Shown here: piece by piece, positions 14,201 to 27,500 of the stretch | How the letters are laid out: the number at the start of each line of letters is the position of its first letter | How positions within the stretch are numbered: the stretch's first letter is position 1 | Assembly (NCBI GenBank): GCA_016617855.1 | Contig: JAECUM010003676.1 | Coordinates: forward strand, 104,223-168,222 | Length of the DNA stretch: 64,000 bases | Source of the DNA: Megalonaias nervosa | Lineage: Eukaryota; Mollusca; Bivalvia; Unionida; Unionidae | Direction of reading: 5' to 3' | Translations under genes and position numbers: made by a program | Notes under the pieces: generated by a model | Databases searched by the model: none | Seen by the model: only the letters and a program-made list of their open reading frames with translations | What the model was told of the DNA's origin: nothing

Positions 14201-16212
14201 TCCATACACTCTTCAGCAACATGTTCCACTATCAGTGGACACTGACAGGGTATGCACTATGATTAAGGTTACCCTTCTGTAGGTATGCACAAGTCGGGTA
14301 CGTGTGTCCTATACGTGGTCAAAACATTATCACCTCAACTCGGCAATGTGGTCTATATGAGGGCTGCCAATCTCCATTTATGGGTCCTATAGTATTAAGT
14401 TAATTTGCACAGTTTTCATCCCACATGTTTTGCTAAAAAAAAAAAAAAAAAAATCAAAAAACAAAAACTTAATAGAAAAATATTTAAAAACCCTTGATTG
14501 TTTTGCATACAGTATGATTATGTATGACACAGGAGAACATCTGAATAATATTAAATGTATTGTCCTGTAGATGAATTTCTAAAGTAATAAAAAGATTAAA
14601 ATAAATCTTTTTATCAAGAGTTTAAATCTAATCTGATAACTTTATTATTTTCATAATGTTTTCTGTGTAAGCTGGCAGTATAATTTTTAATAAATAAGAT
14701 TTTTAGAGTCTTGTCTAATTCATCCATTATTTCTTTTTTCTTTTCACAGTGCCATAATTGGAAACAATTTTTAAAAAGTCATCCATAAATAGACTCTATC
14801 TGACAATTACCTAAAACTGACTTTTTAGTGGCAAGAATTTGTTGTAAAATTAGTTTTGATCACAGTTTTCTGATCTGTCAACAAAAATTTATAATGATTT
14901 CTGCTGACCATTCCTTTATTTTATATAAATCCCTATATTTTTATAGATTATTTCAATACAAGGAACAGTGAATTGTTATGATGGTTTTCTTATATTTCAA
15001 TTATTATTTTCAAATAAATGGCCAGGCTGTGTGCTCAGGAGCTAAAGAATGGATTTTTCAATTGGTAACATTTGCATGTCATTATCCCCATTAATTTTGA
15101 TAAGTGCCCAATAAATTTGCCATATTTGTCCCAATGTTTCTTTTAGACTAACAGCCCTGTAAAATCTATAATTTTGTTTTGAAAGAAAATAAACATGGAT
15201 GCCCCCACCCCTTAATCCTGACTGGTTAAAACTGTTAAAATAACACAGTTCCTTTTAGTGCTCTTACAGTTCCAAATATTGCTTTACATTGGCAATACAA
15301 TGTCGTAGCACTTCTGCAGTCCTCTAATTAATCAGGCATCCCTCTGAGGCCCACTTTGGTAAATTGTGTCCCGAGGCCTAAGCAAAGTTCCATTTTCATA
15401 CCATATCTTAATATATGAAAATACAGTCTCTCTGAGGTTACAAATGACTGAGATGAAGTCCCTTAAGTCTGTTAGAATTTCATATGTACAATACAATTTG
15501 CATGATGTTCCTTTCCAGTCTCCATGCAACCTGGACTCAAAAATAGCTGGGGATTGTGCATAAATTATTTATGTTCATGTCAAATCATTTGTACATCTAA
15601 CCTTACTCATTTTGTCTGTGTCTGATGTTATTCTGCCCATGCCACAATTGTTTCCCATTCAAAAAGTTTGACATTGGAGACAACTGTGGTTGGCAAAATA
15701 ATTATAAAACAGTGACTACATGAGTTAGGCGATGCAAAATAAGTACGTAACAAAAAGATACATGACTGAGCTAATGATTTCTTCAAGTCACACATTTCCA
15801 TACATCTTTGGTTATGAAATAATAGTTTGACAAATTAACTGAAACCTTGGCACTCCCAAAGAAAATATTAGTTCTAACGGCAGTACATTAACTTGTAAAA
15901 AAAATCCAAGTAGCTTTTTAATTCATGACCTTTTCACATGTTGAAACTGTTTTATGTCAGTTAGAAAAAGAAAAAAGAGAGAACTGAAAAGAAACAGTTT
16001 AAATATTTTTGAGTTAAACGAGAAATCAGTAATTCTGACAATCTGATGGGACCACAGTTTGAATGGTTTTTAACTTTTCAGCTTAACTATCTGTTACATT
16101 CAATCTGTAACATTTTAAATGTAATAATGCCAGAATGGCTCTTTGGAATTCACATACAAAAGCTGCAATGGTTGTATTCCCATCCACATGGAACAGACTG
16201 TACACTGCAGAT

Positions 16213-16320
16213 TCAGGCACTGTCCATCAACTCCAAAAGATCGTCACCTCCACTGGGGCTTCTGTTCTCCTCAACTGTCAACTCACCCATGATGCGACTA
16301 AGTTCCTCGTTCTTCTTTTT
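16213..16320 (-). CDS. OSCP1: OSCP1 exon 10 (stop codon)
   Basis: 35 codons then TGA (16215-16213). EELSRIMGE and GGDDLLELMD match the conserved C-terminus. It lies 6.9 kb from exon 9. Confidence 0.94.
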   Translation of the reverse strand, partial: KKKNEELSRIMGELTVEENRSPSGGDDLLELMDSA

Positions 16321-18511
16321 CTGCAAAGTTTCAAAAGAAATGTCAGAAAATCTTATTGTGTGGATATCAAGTACAATAAATCATATCTACACGCAAAGAA
16401 AATTAAAATCTATATTCCACCATTGTGGAGGCTTTCAGCAGCATATACATAAAACTGATACGTACAAAAAATACCCGTTGCTAATATTGTTAAGAATGGA
16501 GGATATTATAATTATGAAAAGGAACTGTACATAGCAAATCTTTATGGTCATAATAATGATCCACACCTCTTCAATATAAGTTCTGAACATACATATAGTA
16601 CTGTATATGGACAAACTTAGCAGTAATTTGCTAGCCTGAGGCTAGTAAATTTTCTTTCAGACAAATAGTTTTCATAATTTCAATGGTCAAATGGCTACAA
16701 AAATTTAAGTTGTCACAAGACCACATTTTGCAGGAAGGATTAGCAAAGATTCAGTAGGACTGGAAAATGTCTCAGTATGTGGGTACTTCTGGCTGCAAAG
16801 GAATTCATGTTAAATTCAAGGCCAGAAATTGCTATAGGATACTAACCACACCTGCACAACATTTAGTAAACAAGAGAAAGCCTTTTTGTTGAGACCACCT
16901 TTTAGTCTAGATATTAACCAAAGCATCCATGATACTATTGTAACCATCCAAAGAGAGTGGTGGAAAGAAGGGAGATGGGAAATAATAGCAAATGATTGTC
17001 CCAATTCAAATGAAAAATCAATTAAATTTGCACTAGAATTGCAACACACAGATTAATTTTAATCCAAAAGTTAACAGACAATAAGAAATACAATATTATC
17101 AATACACAAGAGGCACAACTGGGAATGAGATCACACACCTGTCAGAATATGATTAGAGGCAGCCAACAAATCTGGGTTACTATGACATTTTTAATATTTC
17201 AAGCTCTCTTTTCTATTTTTGTTCAATAGTGAATGGTGAACTGGCAAAACTTGTACAAATTAGAAAAGCTTCCATTCAGAGATGATTTATTTCAAAATTT
17301 GGTCCATACTGGCTCAGAAGCATTTGAGAAGTCTTTTAAAGGTATTTCAATTTTTAAGACATTGGCCAGATCTGATGTCAGACTGGTTTAATTTTAAACA
17401 AATTTGAGTGCTTTTAATGCCAGGATGTTTTTCTGACAAATTTGGTCAAATTATTTTCAGCAAGTTTTTGGAAGTTCAAGGTTTTTCTGTTGTTAGTAAC
17501 TGTGACGATATTGTGCACAAATTTGAATGGACTTAATTCTAGGATGATTTCTTTTAAATGTGGTCAAGTTTTGTACAGGAGCCACTCAGCTGGTAGAGAA
17601 TCAGACTCCTAATACACATTTGTAGGTTCAATACTTGCACAGCCAAGCCTGCAGTTAACTCCCAATTCTTCTGCAGGATACAACCAATAATGTGTTGAAA
17701 GTGCCATTAAACAAAACAATCCCACAACCAACCAAATTTTGTTCAGAGGTTTCTGATATGACATCATTTAATGGGACAGATTGGAATTGTTTGTACAAAA
17801 CTGAAAGACCTTTATGCCAGAATGCTTTCTGCAAAATTCCGGTGAACAGTTTTTGAGACATATTTTAAAAGGTATTTCTGCTTTTAGTAATGGTGGTCAT
17901 TATTTGATGGTTAACTGGCATCGTCGGTACAAATCTGAAAGGCCTTCTTGCTAGAATGCTGTCTGAAAGAACTTCATACCAGAATGCTCTGTCTGAAAGG
18001 ACTTCATGTCAGAATGCTCTGTCTGACTGGACTTCATGCTAGAATGCTGTATATGAATGGACTTCATGCTAGAATGCTGTATATGAACAGACTTCATGCT
18101 AGAATGCTGTATATGAAAGACCTTCATGCTAAAATGTTCTATCTGAAAGAACTTCATCCTAGAATGCTCTATCTGAAAGGACTTTATGTCAGAATGATCT
18201 ACCTGAAAGGACCTTGTGCTACACTGCTCAGTACAAGGGGCCTTCATGATAGAATGCACTATCTGAATGGACTTAATGCAAGGATGCTTTCTGTTAAATT
18301 TAGTCCAATTCTGGTGAGTGGTATTTTAAGAAAGCTAATTTTTTTTTCAAGTTTATAGTAATGTGGCCATATTTAATAAATGATTCACATCACTGTATAC
18401 AAATGAAATGCCTTTAAGGAAGGATGCATCCTGTCAGATTTTGTAAAATGATGTGATAAGATTTTAAGAACAAGTGATTTAAAGGTATTGCTCTTTTTTA
18501 TACCTATGGCC

Positions 18512-18572
<61 letters not shown>

Positions 18573-21500
18573 TATAATTCCAACTTTAGCTGAAATCAAA
18601 CAGGCTTTAGTAAGGTTATGCTGTTGAAACCAAAGTTTCGGATGATGGTTAACCAGGGGCCATAAATCTTTTACATGATGCAGCTGTATGCTTGAAATCA
18701 AACCCTTACAGAGTTACATCAATAAACAAACTTTGTTTTAATATAAATTTTTGGAAGATGTTTAGAAAAAAAACATTAGAAAATTGAAGCACTACTAAAT
18801 TCTTAAAGATGATTATATTTTTCTATCTGATCTATATTTGTCAACCAAGAAAAATCATATTTCCTGAACCAACCAGAAAAGACCAAGAAATTTTGATCCG
18901 CTATTTCCTTGGGAACTGAAGCATATATTCATATGGAGGGGACCAAGTATAATTTACTTGGTAAAAATGTTTTTATCATGACTGAGAAACTGCAGCATGT
19001 GAGCCAATTGTTTTTCATGCACATCACATTTCAACATTAAATTCGAAGATTATCTTATGCTGTCCAGTCTACATCTGAACTATATTACAAATCTAAAGAG
19101 GATGGATTCATTAGGTAACTGAAATAAAAGTAAAATAACACTGAAGTTAATCTAAGGTGTGGACATATATACATATGGACAGATGGATAGATGTAGAGAC
19201 AGACACACATGTATGCCTAAGAGATCACTATTGTCAATGACAGATCAAACCTGGATTTTATGTATTGAAACACATAACATCCACTCCATAATACCACCTA
19301 CACAAAAGTTTTAATCAGTTGCAAGAGAAAAGAAACCATTTTCAAATCAAAGAGTCATAAATGCAAAAAATTATAAGTATATCCTAATTATGCATGTAAA
19401 AAAAACTATAGACCCATACTGTATTAAGATGTCTTTCATTAGACGAAAAGTGTAAAAGTTGAATATACTGTCATAGGTAGGCCTTAATCGAGTAAACTAT
19501 GTTCCTTGTAAATGTTTTTGTGGTGGTTTGGACAGGTCTTAATCAAGTATGTCCCTTGTCATTGTTTTACTAGGGGATGGTCAGGTCTTAATCATATATT
19601 CTTTGTCAACATTTTAGTGGAAGATGGAAAGCTCTTAATCAAGTATTTCCCTTGCCAAAGTTTTAGTAGAGGATGGACAGGCCCTAGTCAAGTATGTGCC
19701 TTGTCAATGTTTTAGTGGAGGCATGATGACTTTTGCACTAATCACAAAAGCTGACCTGTGTATCCATGCTGTAGAAAAATCATTCAAAATGGAAATATTT
19801 TAGTACAACATGTATGCAAATATCTATGTCTGCAACAGAATAAATAAGGTGTCAAAAATTGTACACACATTTCAGCTACAAATTATGAGATATTTTGACT
19901 TTTATGTATGTCAGACAATTGTATCTTATGCATCTCATCTTTGTAAAACATATTGATTACATTGCTCAGGGTTAGAAGTGAAAATAAATTTTAAAATCTG
20001 AGGACTGTTTTAAGTTAATAGGTTTTTCAAGGTTTTAAATTTTGTTTAGGTTCAATACACAAAGCAGTTACAAGATTTGTCACCATGGTAAGCAGAAGAT
20101 TTATTAAAATTGGATAAAGTATGCTTTGATTTTGTTTCTAAATAATAAAATAAAATAATAAAGTGAAAATGAATACTTAATTAAAAAACAAATACCTGCA
20201 AGTGCTAAAAAATTCATGTGCTTTCTCAACTGCTAGGCTAGCCAAAAGAAAAACTTTGTGCAAACAAACATTTTTGTGGGGTTGGGGTAGAACTGTTCCT
20301 AAACTTTGTGCAAACAAACATTTTTGTGGGGTTGGGGTAGAGCTGTTCCTAATTTTTTCAATTTTTATATTTTTTATTTATTTAGGTTTCCTTTAGCATT
20401 TTTAGACATTGTGATAAATTTCTAAGGTCAAGATGAAAATTTAGTTTTTTCAATAAGGTTTCTGAGGTCCACTTCTAACCCCGACTGCATAATAAACATT
20501 TCTTGAAGCAATTTTTACAACCACATGAAATTTGTGCTGAACTTTCATGCAAGATTTAGCTGTTTAATTTATTCCTTAATAAATGCTGTTAAAGTAAAAA
20601 ACAAAAGGCATGCAAACATGAACCCATAACTGCCATTTGACAGACCATAAAGTAAAAAAAATGCCTATTTTCTGCACAGCAGTGTTGCACCTAGACTGCC
20701 AAGGGCAGGGATATTGCATTCCCTTTCCTCCGAATTTGTGGGAACACATACAATTTCAAAGGGACCAGGAGAAATACTAAATAGTTAAATAGTACTTAAT
20801 GCACTCGTAATAGTAGAACAAAGAAAGAAGTGACAATTATTCGCTTTGAAAGTTTTATCTCTGGTGTCTGTACTGCACTATCGTCATTTCATTAAACATG
20901 TGTAATATCATTATAGACTGTAAAAAACTGGATTTTTAATCTGGTTCAAAAAGAAAAGAACTGCACTATAAAACTGTCTGTTCTGAGTCTTGCTCTCATT
21001 TAACTTTAGTGTTCACTCTTTATATACCATTGTTTATTATAATGACAGCATTTCACATTTTTATAAACTATTTTTCTTTCCGAATTAATGAAACACAGAC
21101 CTTTTTGTCATTAGTTCTGCCTCAAATATATTTTACACTGATCAAAAATCATGCATAGGGGACACACAGGAGTAAAGATCTGGGTGTACATTGAACAAAA
21201 AGATTGGGGGCATGCATGATCCCATACCTGAGGTGCAACACTACACAAGCAATGAGAGGACTTTAATACCGTTAACTGGAAACTTCAGTCTGAATCATTT
21301 GCAATCGATGTTTTCATGTATAAAATTTCAACTGCTGTGTAAAACGATACTTGTAACAATTTTATTTTTTATAACTTTCACAAACAAATAGAAAATTAAC
21401 AAATTCAACCTCAGTGAAATTTAAGGATTAGAACAGTTCATGCTGCTAAGTGCCAACAATTGGAAAATGAAACACATGGAAGTGTTCCAAAATCATAAAT

Positions 21501-24500
21501 TTACCAAAAATTAACAATGCAGAAATCTCCCTTTATTTAGCATGCTGCAATAATTTTTCATGATGCATCAGATCCCACAAAATTTACTGCCTTAATGAAA
21601 TCCAAATCATTACACTGGTGGATGGCATGTAATTAAAAGATTTATTCTCTACAAATACCAGGTAATCTGGTACCATTTTTGGTCTGTCCAAGTCAATAAA
21701 ATGAATTCATTTAATTTAATTTCTTCTAATTCAAAGAAGTGGGCCATAACAGATTTGGTAATCACTACCTCATGCTGCTTTAATATTTTTTGTTTTTTCA
21801 TTTGCTCACTTTGGGATGCTAACATTACATGGGTACAGGAATGCATGGAATGAAATTAGATTTTGCCTCAAATGGGGACAAGGAGTCCAAATAGCATAAG
21901 ATAACAAAATCAGACTGGTTATTAAGGAATGCTCTTTGTTATTCATAATTCAAAATCATTTTGCACTGTATTTCAGATCATGATGATTTAGCTTCAGCAG
22001 TAATCTGCTTGGCAGCACTATATTACTCATGGAATAATGCATGCTTGGCAGCACTCAGAGTTTTTTAATGAATATTACTCAAGGAATAATGCATTCTTGT
22101 CTGCACTGTAAGACTGTTGTCTATTTCTCAGGAATAATGCATATTGTGCAATGGTTATTGTGCTAGTGTTTTGGTCCAGACTGAAGCAAGTAACAATACA
22201 TTAACATGCAATAAAAAGTAACAGGCAGTTAGAAATCATAACATGCAGTACTTACTCAAATATTCCCCATAAGGGTGATGAAAGACCCACCATGAAGAAT
22301 ACAAAGCAGTGTTAGAATAAAACAGGAACACTATTTAAACAATAACACTGTAGCCTTTAATACTGCTTGAATAAAATAATTAACTAATGAAATTATAAAA
22401 AATGCAAACACTAGACTAACATTAGATTCCAATATTGAACTAAGTTTAAAAGATACATTAATGAAAAAACACACAATATTGTATACTTTTAACACAATAA
22501 TATAAAAAAAATTAGGTAATCATATACTGACATAGAAAACTTTAAAAACAAACATTTGCCCATGAATAGCAATGCTGTTCAGGAGCACAACAAAAATTTC
22601 ACCAGGTAAGCAATAAAATTAATGCTTTGCTAAGCCTCCTGCAAATATATTTTGCTTTGTTATTTTAAAACCAACACAGCAATCTCTTTTCATTTGCTAA
22701 CTGTTACTGCTGTCTTCCATTACAAAAGGTCACAGAGCATTTAGTATCCAAGGGCCAATAAACACAATACTTAAAATAATTCCTAAAGTGAAAAATGTCT
22801 TGTACAGAATTGAATCTATTAAACAATTTTAAAAGTAAACATTCTCATGACGATTCAATGCACAATTCAATCTGATTAAGTTATCTATCATCAAATTGTT
22901 TTTGTTTGTAGCTATTATTAGTTGGAAAATACATGTAGATATGTGGAATCCTAGATCGCTATGGAATCAATATTTCTTGACAATAAGAGAAAGCAAAAAT
23001 TGTGATAACAGAGTTTGGTATTTGTTGGATTTCCTGAAAATTTTGCTAAAGGAAAATAATACTGTGTTTCTTTGTTTTGAAAATTTTGTTAGATTGTCTA
23101 CACATACAATATAAACATTGCAATTTCTAACAGTTTAGGCCATAAATTGCACAATTTATTATTCCTCTCTTACTGACCTTTGTGGCATCTATTTTTACTA
23201 CTTGAGATTCTGCCACCATTGGATCAATGGGTTGCATGACTGCAGCTTGTCTGTAAATGTAACAAAAAGAGAGCAAATTCTTCAGTAAATTATGTTTCTC
23301 AGATAATATGTATGTGATTACATTAATGTTATGAGTGAAGCTGTGCTACCTCTCAAATCCAGCAAATGCAAAATGACTAAACATTTCATTTCTCCAGCCT
23401 ATATAACATATAGACAAAGTGAGCAACTGTTACCAATTACCTCCCCTGACCATCACTAAGTGGCGAAAGTTGTTAGCTTAGTTTTAATTTGAGCAATACA
23501 TCGACAAGGATGTTTGCATTTATAGGTGTGTGTGGGAGGGTTTAACAGTTATGTGAATGAGTATATATTCTAAGAAAGACATAACTTACTGAAGGATGTG
23601 CTTTGTCCTTTAACTACATTCCCTAATCACACTAACATTAGGAGAACAGGTATTAGGAGGTGGCAATGCTGAGCGTTCTACCTCTACCATGGTTGCTCCT
23701 TCAAGAGAAAATGACTGCATTACCTATATGAGGATAAAATACATCCCTAACATCAGACCAGCATCAATGACGGTCATGTAAGCCAGGACAACCATACCCA
23801 GATATTACAAAAAAAACAAAAAACTTTTCTTACACAGTAAAAATGTCAAGCAAATACAATGAAAGTGTTGTTCTACACCAGTGTTAAGACTGTGCTGATA
23901 TTAACTAGTCTGGAGACTGTCTGGGCTGCAGTCACCAGAATTAGCAGATTAAATTCTTTGCAAAGCTAGAAGATGTAGACTGAGAAGGTTGTTTCTGCCT
24001 GACAGCCAACAGCAAATTTACATTCTTTTATCAGAATGGCTTTGTTCTGTTTGAATACAAAAGCTTGCAGAGATAGCTATTTTGTGTGTTGAGATCGGCA
24101 TGAGATGTACTTGATCTTTTGAGATCTCAGAGTATGCCAAATGTATTACCCACTTAAGGAATGAGTCACTCAGTGGGAAGATTCTGTTAACACTGCACCA
24201 GTCTCTGCAAACATTGCCACTATCACTTGTACACCATTCAAAACGGAGGACCTTGAAGCTTGTGAGATTCTTTCCACAACTGAAGGCTTAAATTCTTTTC
24301 TCCAAAAGGCTCTCCTAACAGGAGCCAGGCATGAAGGAGTAGTCTGTATGGGCAGGGATGAAATATCCACAGCTGTGGTTGTTTATTTTCCTGTGAACAT
24401 CTATTGCTAGATCAAGCAGACTGTTCAATCTGGACTTGTCCTACCTTAGAAGGACTATAAGAATAAATTTGCCTTTGTCTTACTTCATTTTCTGCATAAT

Positions 24501-27500
24501 TTCTGGTACCAGAACCAAAGGGTGGTAGGCACAGTACCAAACTCTACCCAACTGACTGAAAATGCATCCATGGCCCAGGCTCCTGGGTCCTAGACTGGAG
24601 AGAGGTAGGCTGTTTGAGCATCCATCTTGTTGCAAAATAATTGTCAATGGATGCCCTCAAAGTTTGAAAACATAGTTTAAAAGTGAAGGAGTCTGTCACC
24701 AACCAGATGGTTGTCTGCAAGTGGTTGGGGTGGTAAGTTAACATTGGTTGTTAGGAGTTTGGTGAAGAATAAACCCTATTTCTTTTCACCTTTATTAATG
24801 GCCTCTAGAACTGTTTTGCCTACTGCCAACCTTTTATCAGTATTAAGCCTCTTATCCTCTTGCCTGCGATTGTCTCTTCACTGCAGCTGAGACTGGTTTG
24901 GTCTGAAAGTAGACATGGGTGAAAAGTCATGCAGACAAAGCAGATTTTATGGTGCCTGCTTGTGTACTTCCTCAATTTTTCTACCAAACAGCAATGGCAT
25001 GCTAAACTGTGTAAACTGAAGAGCCAAGGCATCATGTTGCTCAAGGTGTCATGAGTGCACTCAGGCATCTCATCTCACAAGATCCTGATTAGCCAAAGCC
25101 ATCAGGTGATTAGCAATCATGTGGTGCATAGCTCTGTTAATTCCTTTGACAATGAAGGCATGATTGCAAACCTACTTTCTGGTCAAGTCAATAATATTGC
25201 TAGTGAAGCCAATTCTAGCATATAGGAAGTAGCAACTCTATGTTTCACTCCAACTTGGAGGTGGTATGCAAGACATTTTTATCCACCATATAAAACAGCA
25301 GATTGGTCATTTTGACTCCCACAATGTTTCTAAGGAAGGCAGCTCGGTGCTGATCATCTGTGAATGTATGTGGTGATGCTGGTAGCTGGCTTTCAGAAAA
25401 GAAACCTTTGGAAATGCCTGGGTCCTGTTTTATATCATCAGGCGGTCAGAAATTGCCTTAACCTCTGCTGACTGTGGAAGCAGACAAAAGGATGGCTATT
25501 CATCTTCATCTTCTAAATCAAGTGACCTTCATCTTCTAAATCAAGTAACCTTGACCTTATAGATCTGGCTTGCAGATGACAGCTGGACACTTGGAAACTG
25601 GCAGAACTCAGTAGAATGGGCAACTGGAAATTGGCAGAACTCTGCAGATTTCTTCCACAGCTGCTTTAATCTTTATTCTGTCCACTCCATTGTGGGATTG
25701 GCAAATGGCAAGTTATCAAGGTTATCCCCACAAATCACTGTGGGGGTTATCCAAATCAGGCATTCTGTGCCATCATCAGTGTGTATGGTATGATAATGAT
25801 TGCACTCACAGCCACACAAGTGCCAAAGTTTGTCTTGCCAATAGGAAATGCCAATATGTTTGCCAGTTGGCTTGGCTATCAGCTGGCTGGATGACCCAGT
25901 TATCTACTAGCTAGTTAACATGGCTCTCAGCTCAATGGATGGACTTATGCCCACTGGGCAGCAAAGAAATGGGAGGATGGTTTCTCATAACTCTGAGCTA
26001 TAAAATACCAGCAGTGTGCATGAAAAGAACCAAGAATGTCCACAACTACAAGAAATTCACATAAATATCAACAAACTGCACAAAATAATGATTGCAACAT
26101 GTATTCAATACCTTTCCACTTAAAACTGTACCAACTCTGTTGATAGAACGTCAATAATCCATGAGACATAACTTGGACTTTTTGAGAGGTATGATATGAT
26201 GTCTGTCATATATAGTGAAAGCTAAAACAAAGTGAACAACCATAGTGGAGGTAAGGGGAAGGTTAGAATGATTTTCTTCTCTTCATCTATATGTTACATA
26301 AAAGGGGAAAGACAAACATTTTCATATTTCCTTGACTGCTGGATTGGAGAGGTAGCACAGCTTCTTCCTAACCTTAATGTGGTTGAGGAGAGTATTCAGA
26401 GGAGAAAGCAATTTAATGACAAATGACGAGGGAAGCACAATGGCTGCAGGGTCATACAAGTTCATTTGGTCTTACAGGCAAGTGATCTAAGACTGAATCA
26501 GAAAATGGTTCAATTAACTGCTTATTACATGTGTAAGTTGATCCCAGAATGCATTATAAAACTTATAATAAAAGCATACTGCAAAACTAAAGCAACATAA
26601 CGATAATGCTGAATGAGGACAAACTCAACTAGACACTAAAATAAAAAACTCTGGCACCTTTCAGTTAGATGAGAAAATGACAAACATGATCAAATGTCTT
26701 ACTCTTCCTCTTCATCTGTTTTGAAAAGGTTCAATCTAAATGCCATTTTCTTTGTTTCCATTTTATTTCCAATTAAATGCGAGAGGAGATCCAGCTGAGC
26801 TTTGGCTAATGGATCTGGCGTACTGGATTCCTGAAGAACAAAATGGGACAAGCTGTAACTTTATTTCATCATTTAGGCTTTATCTATTTTATGTAAATCA
26901 TACAACATGTTCTAATAACTTATAGGGGACCACGGGTGGCCAAGTGATCATAGGTGCTCGCCTTAACAGATCACAAACAGCTCAGTTCTGTCAATGTGGG
27001 TTCAAGTCTCAGGCATAGCCAACACTGGTATGTGAGAAAGCTTGCAAGTAGCTTCCTGTAGGTTACTGATTCTTCCCAGCATTTTACTGGGTTCTTCCTC
27101 CATCAGATTTTCTGAATGTTTAGCCTATCATGTGATGAAAAATGGTGATAAACCAACAACAACAATAACTAACTACTTATAGAAAGTATTCTATATGGTT
27201 AAGATTCTCACATAGGGTGATCTTGGAGATGAAGCAATCTGAAGAACAAGGAAGAAACAATAACTTTAGCTGACAACCTATTATTAGTGCACAAGCCAAA
27301 ACCAGGGATCCAACTCAAGCCTGCAGAAGTGAAAGTTAGCTCATTACCACTGTATTATACATGTTCACATTTATCATGTTTCTTATGCATGATCCAAACA
27401 TCAATTTTAATACAGTTTTTCAGAATAAGGCAAAAATTCTTCCAGTGCTTATTTTTGCTCAAAGAATCCCTCTAATCTAATTCTGGGAAGACAAACAAAA

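Larger units (their letters stand above)
9113..16212. other. Intergenic DNA / OSCP1 3' flank, no further gene seen
   Basis: AT-rich sequence with a SINE (10985-11236), a TA run (10276-10310) and loosely repeated blocks such as AGTCCCTTTGCAGT between 12330 and 12640 and a diverged duplication near 13620-13870. I see no conserved exon. The OSCP1 3' UTR must begin at 16212 and run leftwards, but I cannot place its end with confidence. Confidence 0.55.
17180..18510. repeat. Array of a dispersed about 150-bp repeat family
   Basis: Diverged units built from blocks such as GCCAGGATG, CAAATTTGGTCAAATT, TTTAAAGGTATTTC, TTTTTAGTAATGGTGG and TGGCCATATTTAAT. Related units occur at about 34296-34760 and 45755-45960. 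A SINE at 17572-17745 is inserted into the array, and one 30-bp segment is expanded at 17940-18299. Confidence 0.65.
16321..23177. other. OSCP1 intron 9, repeat-filled
   Basis: Contains a dispersed 150-bp repeat array with an internal SINE (17180-18510), a TA run (18515-18570), a 49-bp tandem repeat (19476-19725) and an almost perfect 50-bp duplication (20251-20350). I see no exon in it. Confidence 0.7.
23271..26425 (-). mobile_element. DIRS-like retrotransposon remnant B (inverted terminal repeats, RNase H and recombinase traces)
   Basis: Inverted terminal repeats of about 190 bp (23271-23470 and 26235-26425) share GAAGCTGTGCTACCTCTC, AATCCAGCA and a TTACCTCC block. On the minus strand a frame at 24544-24744 contains YFATRWMLKQPT, the degenerate DLFAT-type RNase H motif of DIRS elements. 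Downstream at 24170-24370 a frame reads RREFxPSVVERI-like residues (actual FWRKEFKPSVVERISQASR), resembling the N-terminal SAM-like region of tyrosine recombinases. RNase H before recombinase is the DIRS order. At 3.15 kb it is internally deleted. It nearly fills OSCP1 intron 8, antisense to the window but sense with respect to OSCP1. Confidence 0.7.

Noticed and set aside
16046..16534. 162-codon and 105-codon plus-strand frames
   Set aside because: Antisense shadows across OSCP1 exon 10 with no domain of their own.
17948..18358. 136-codon plus-strand frame and 102-codon minus-strand frame with decapeptide repeats
   Set aside because: Produced by a 30-bp minisatellite; no splice sites or domain support.
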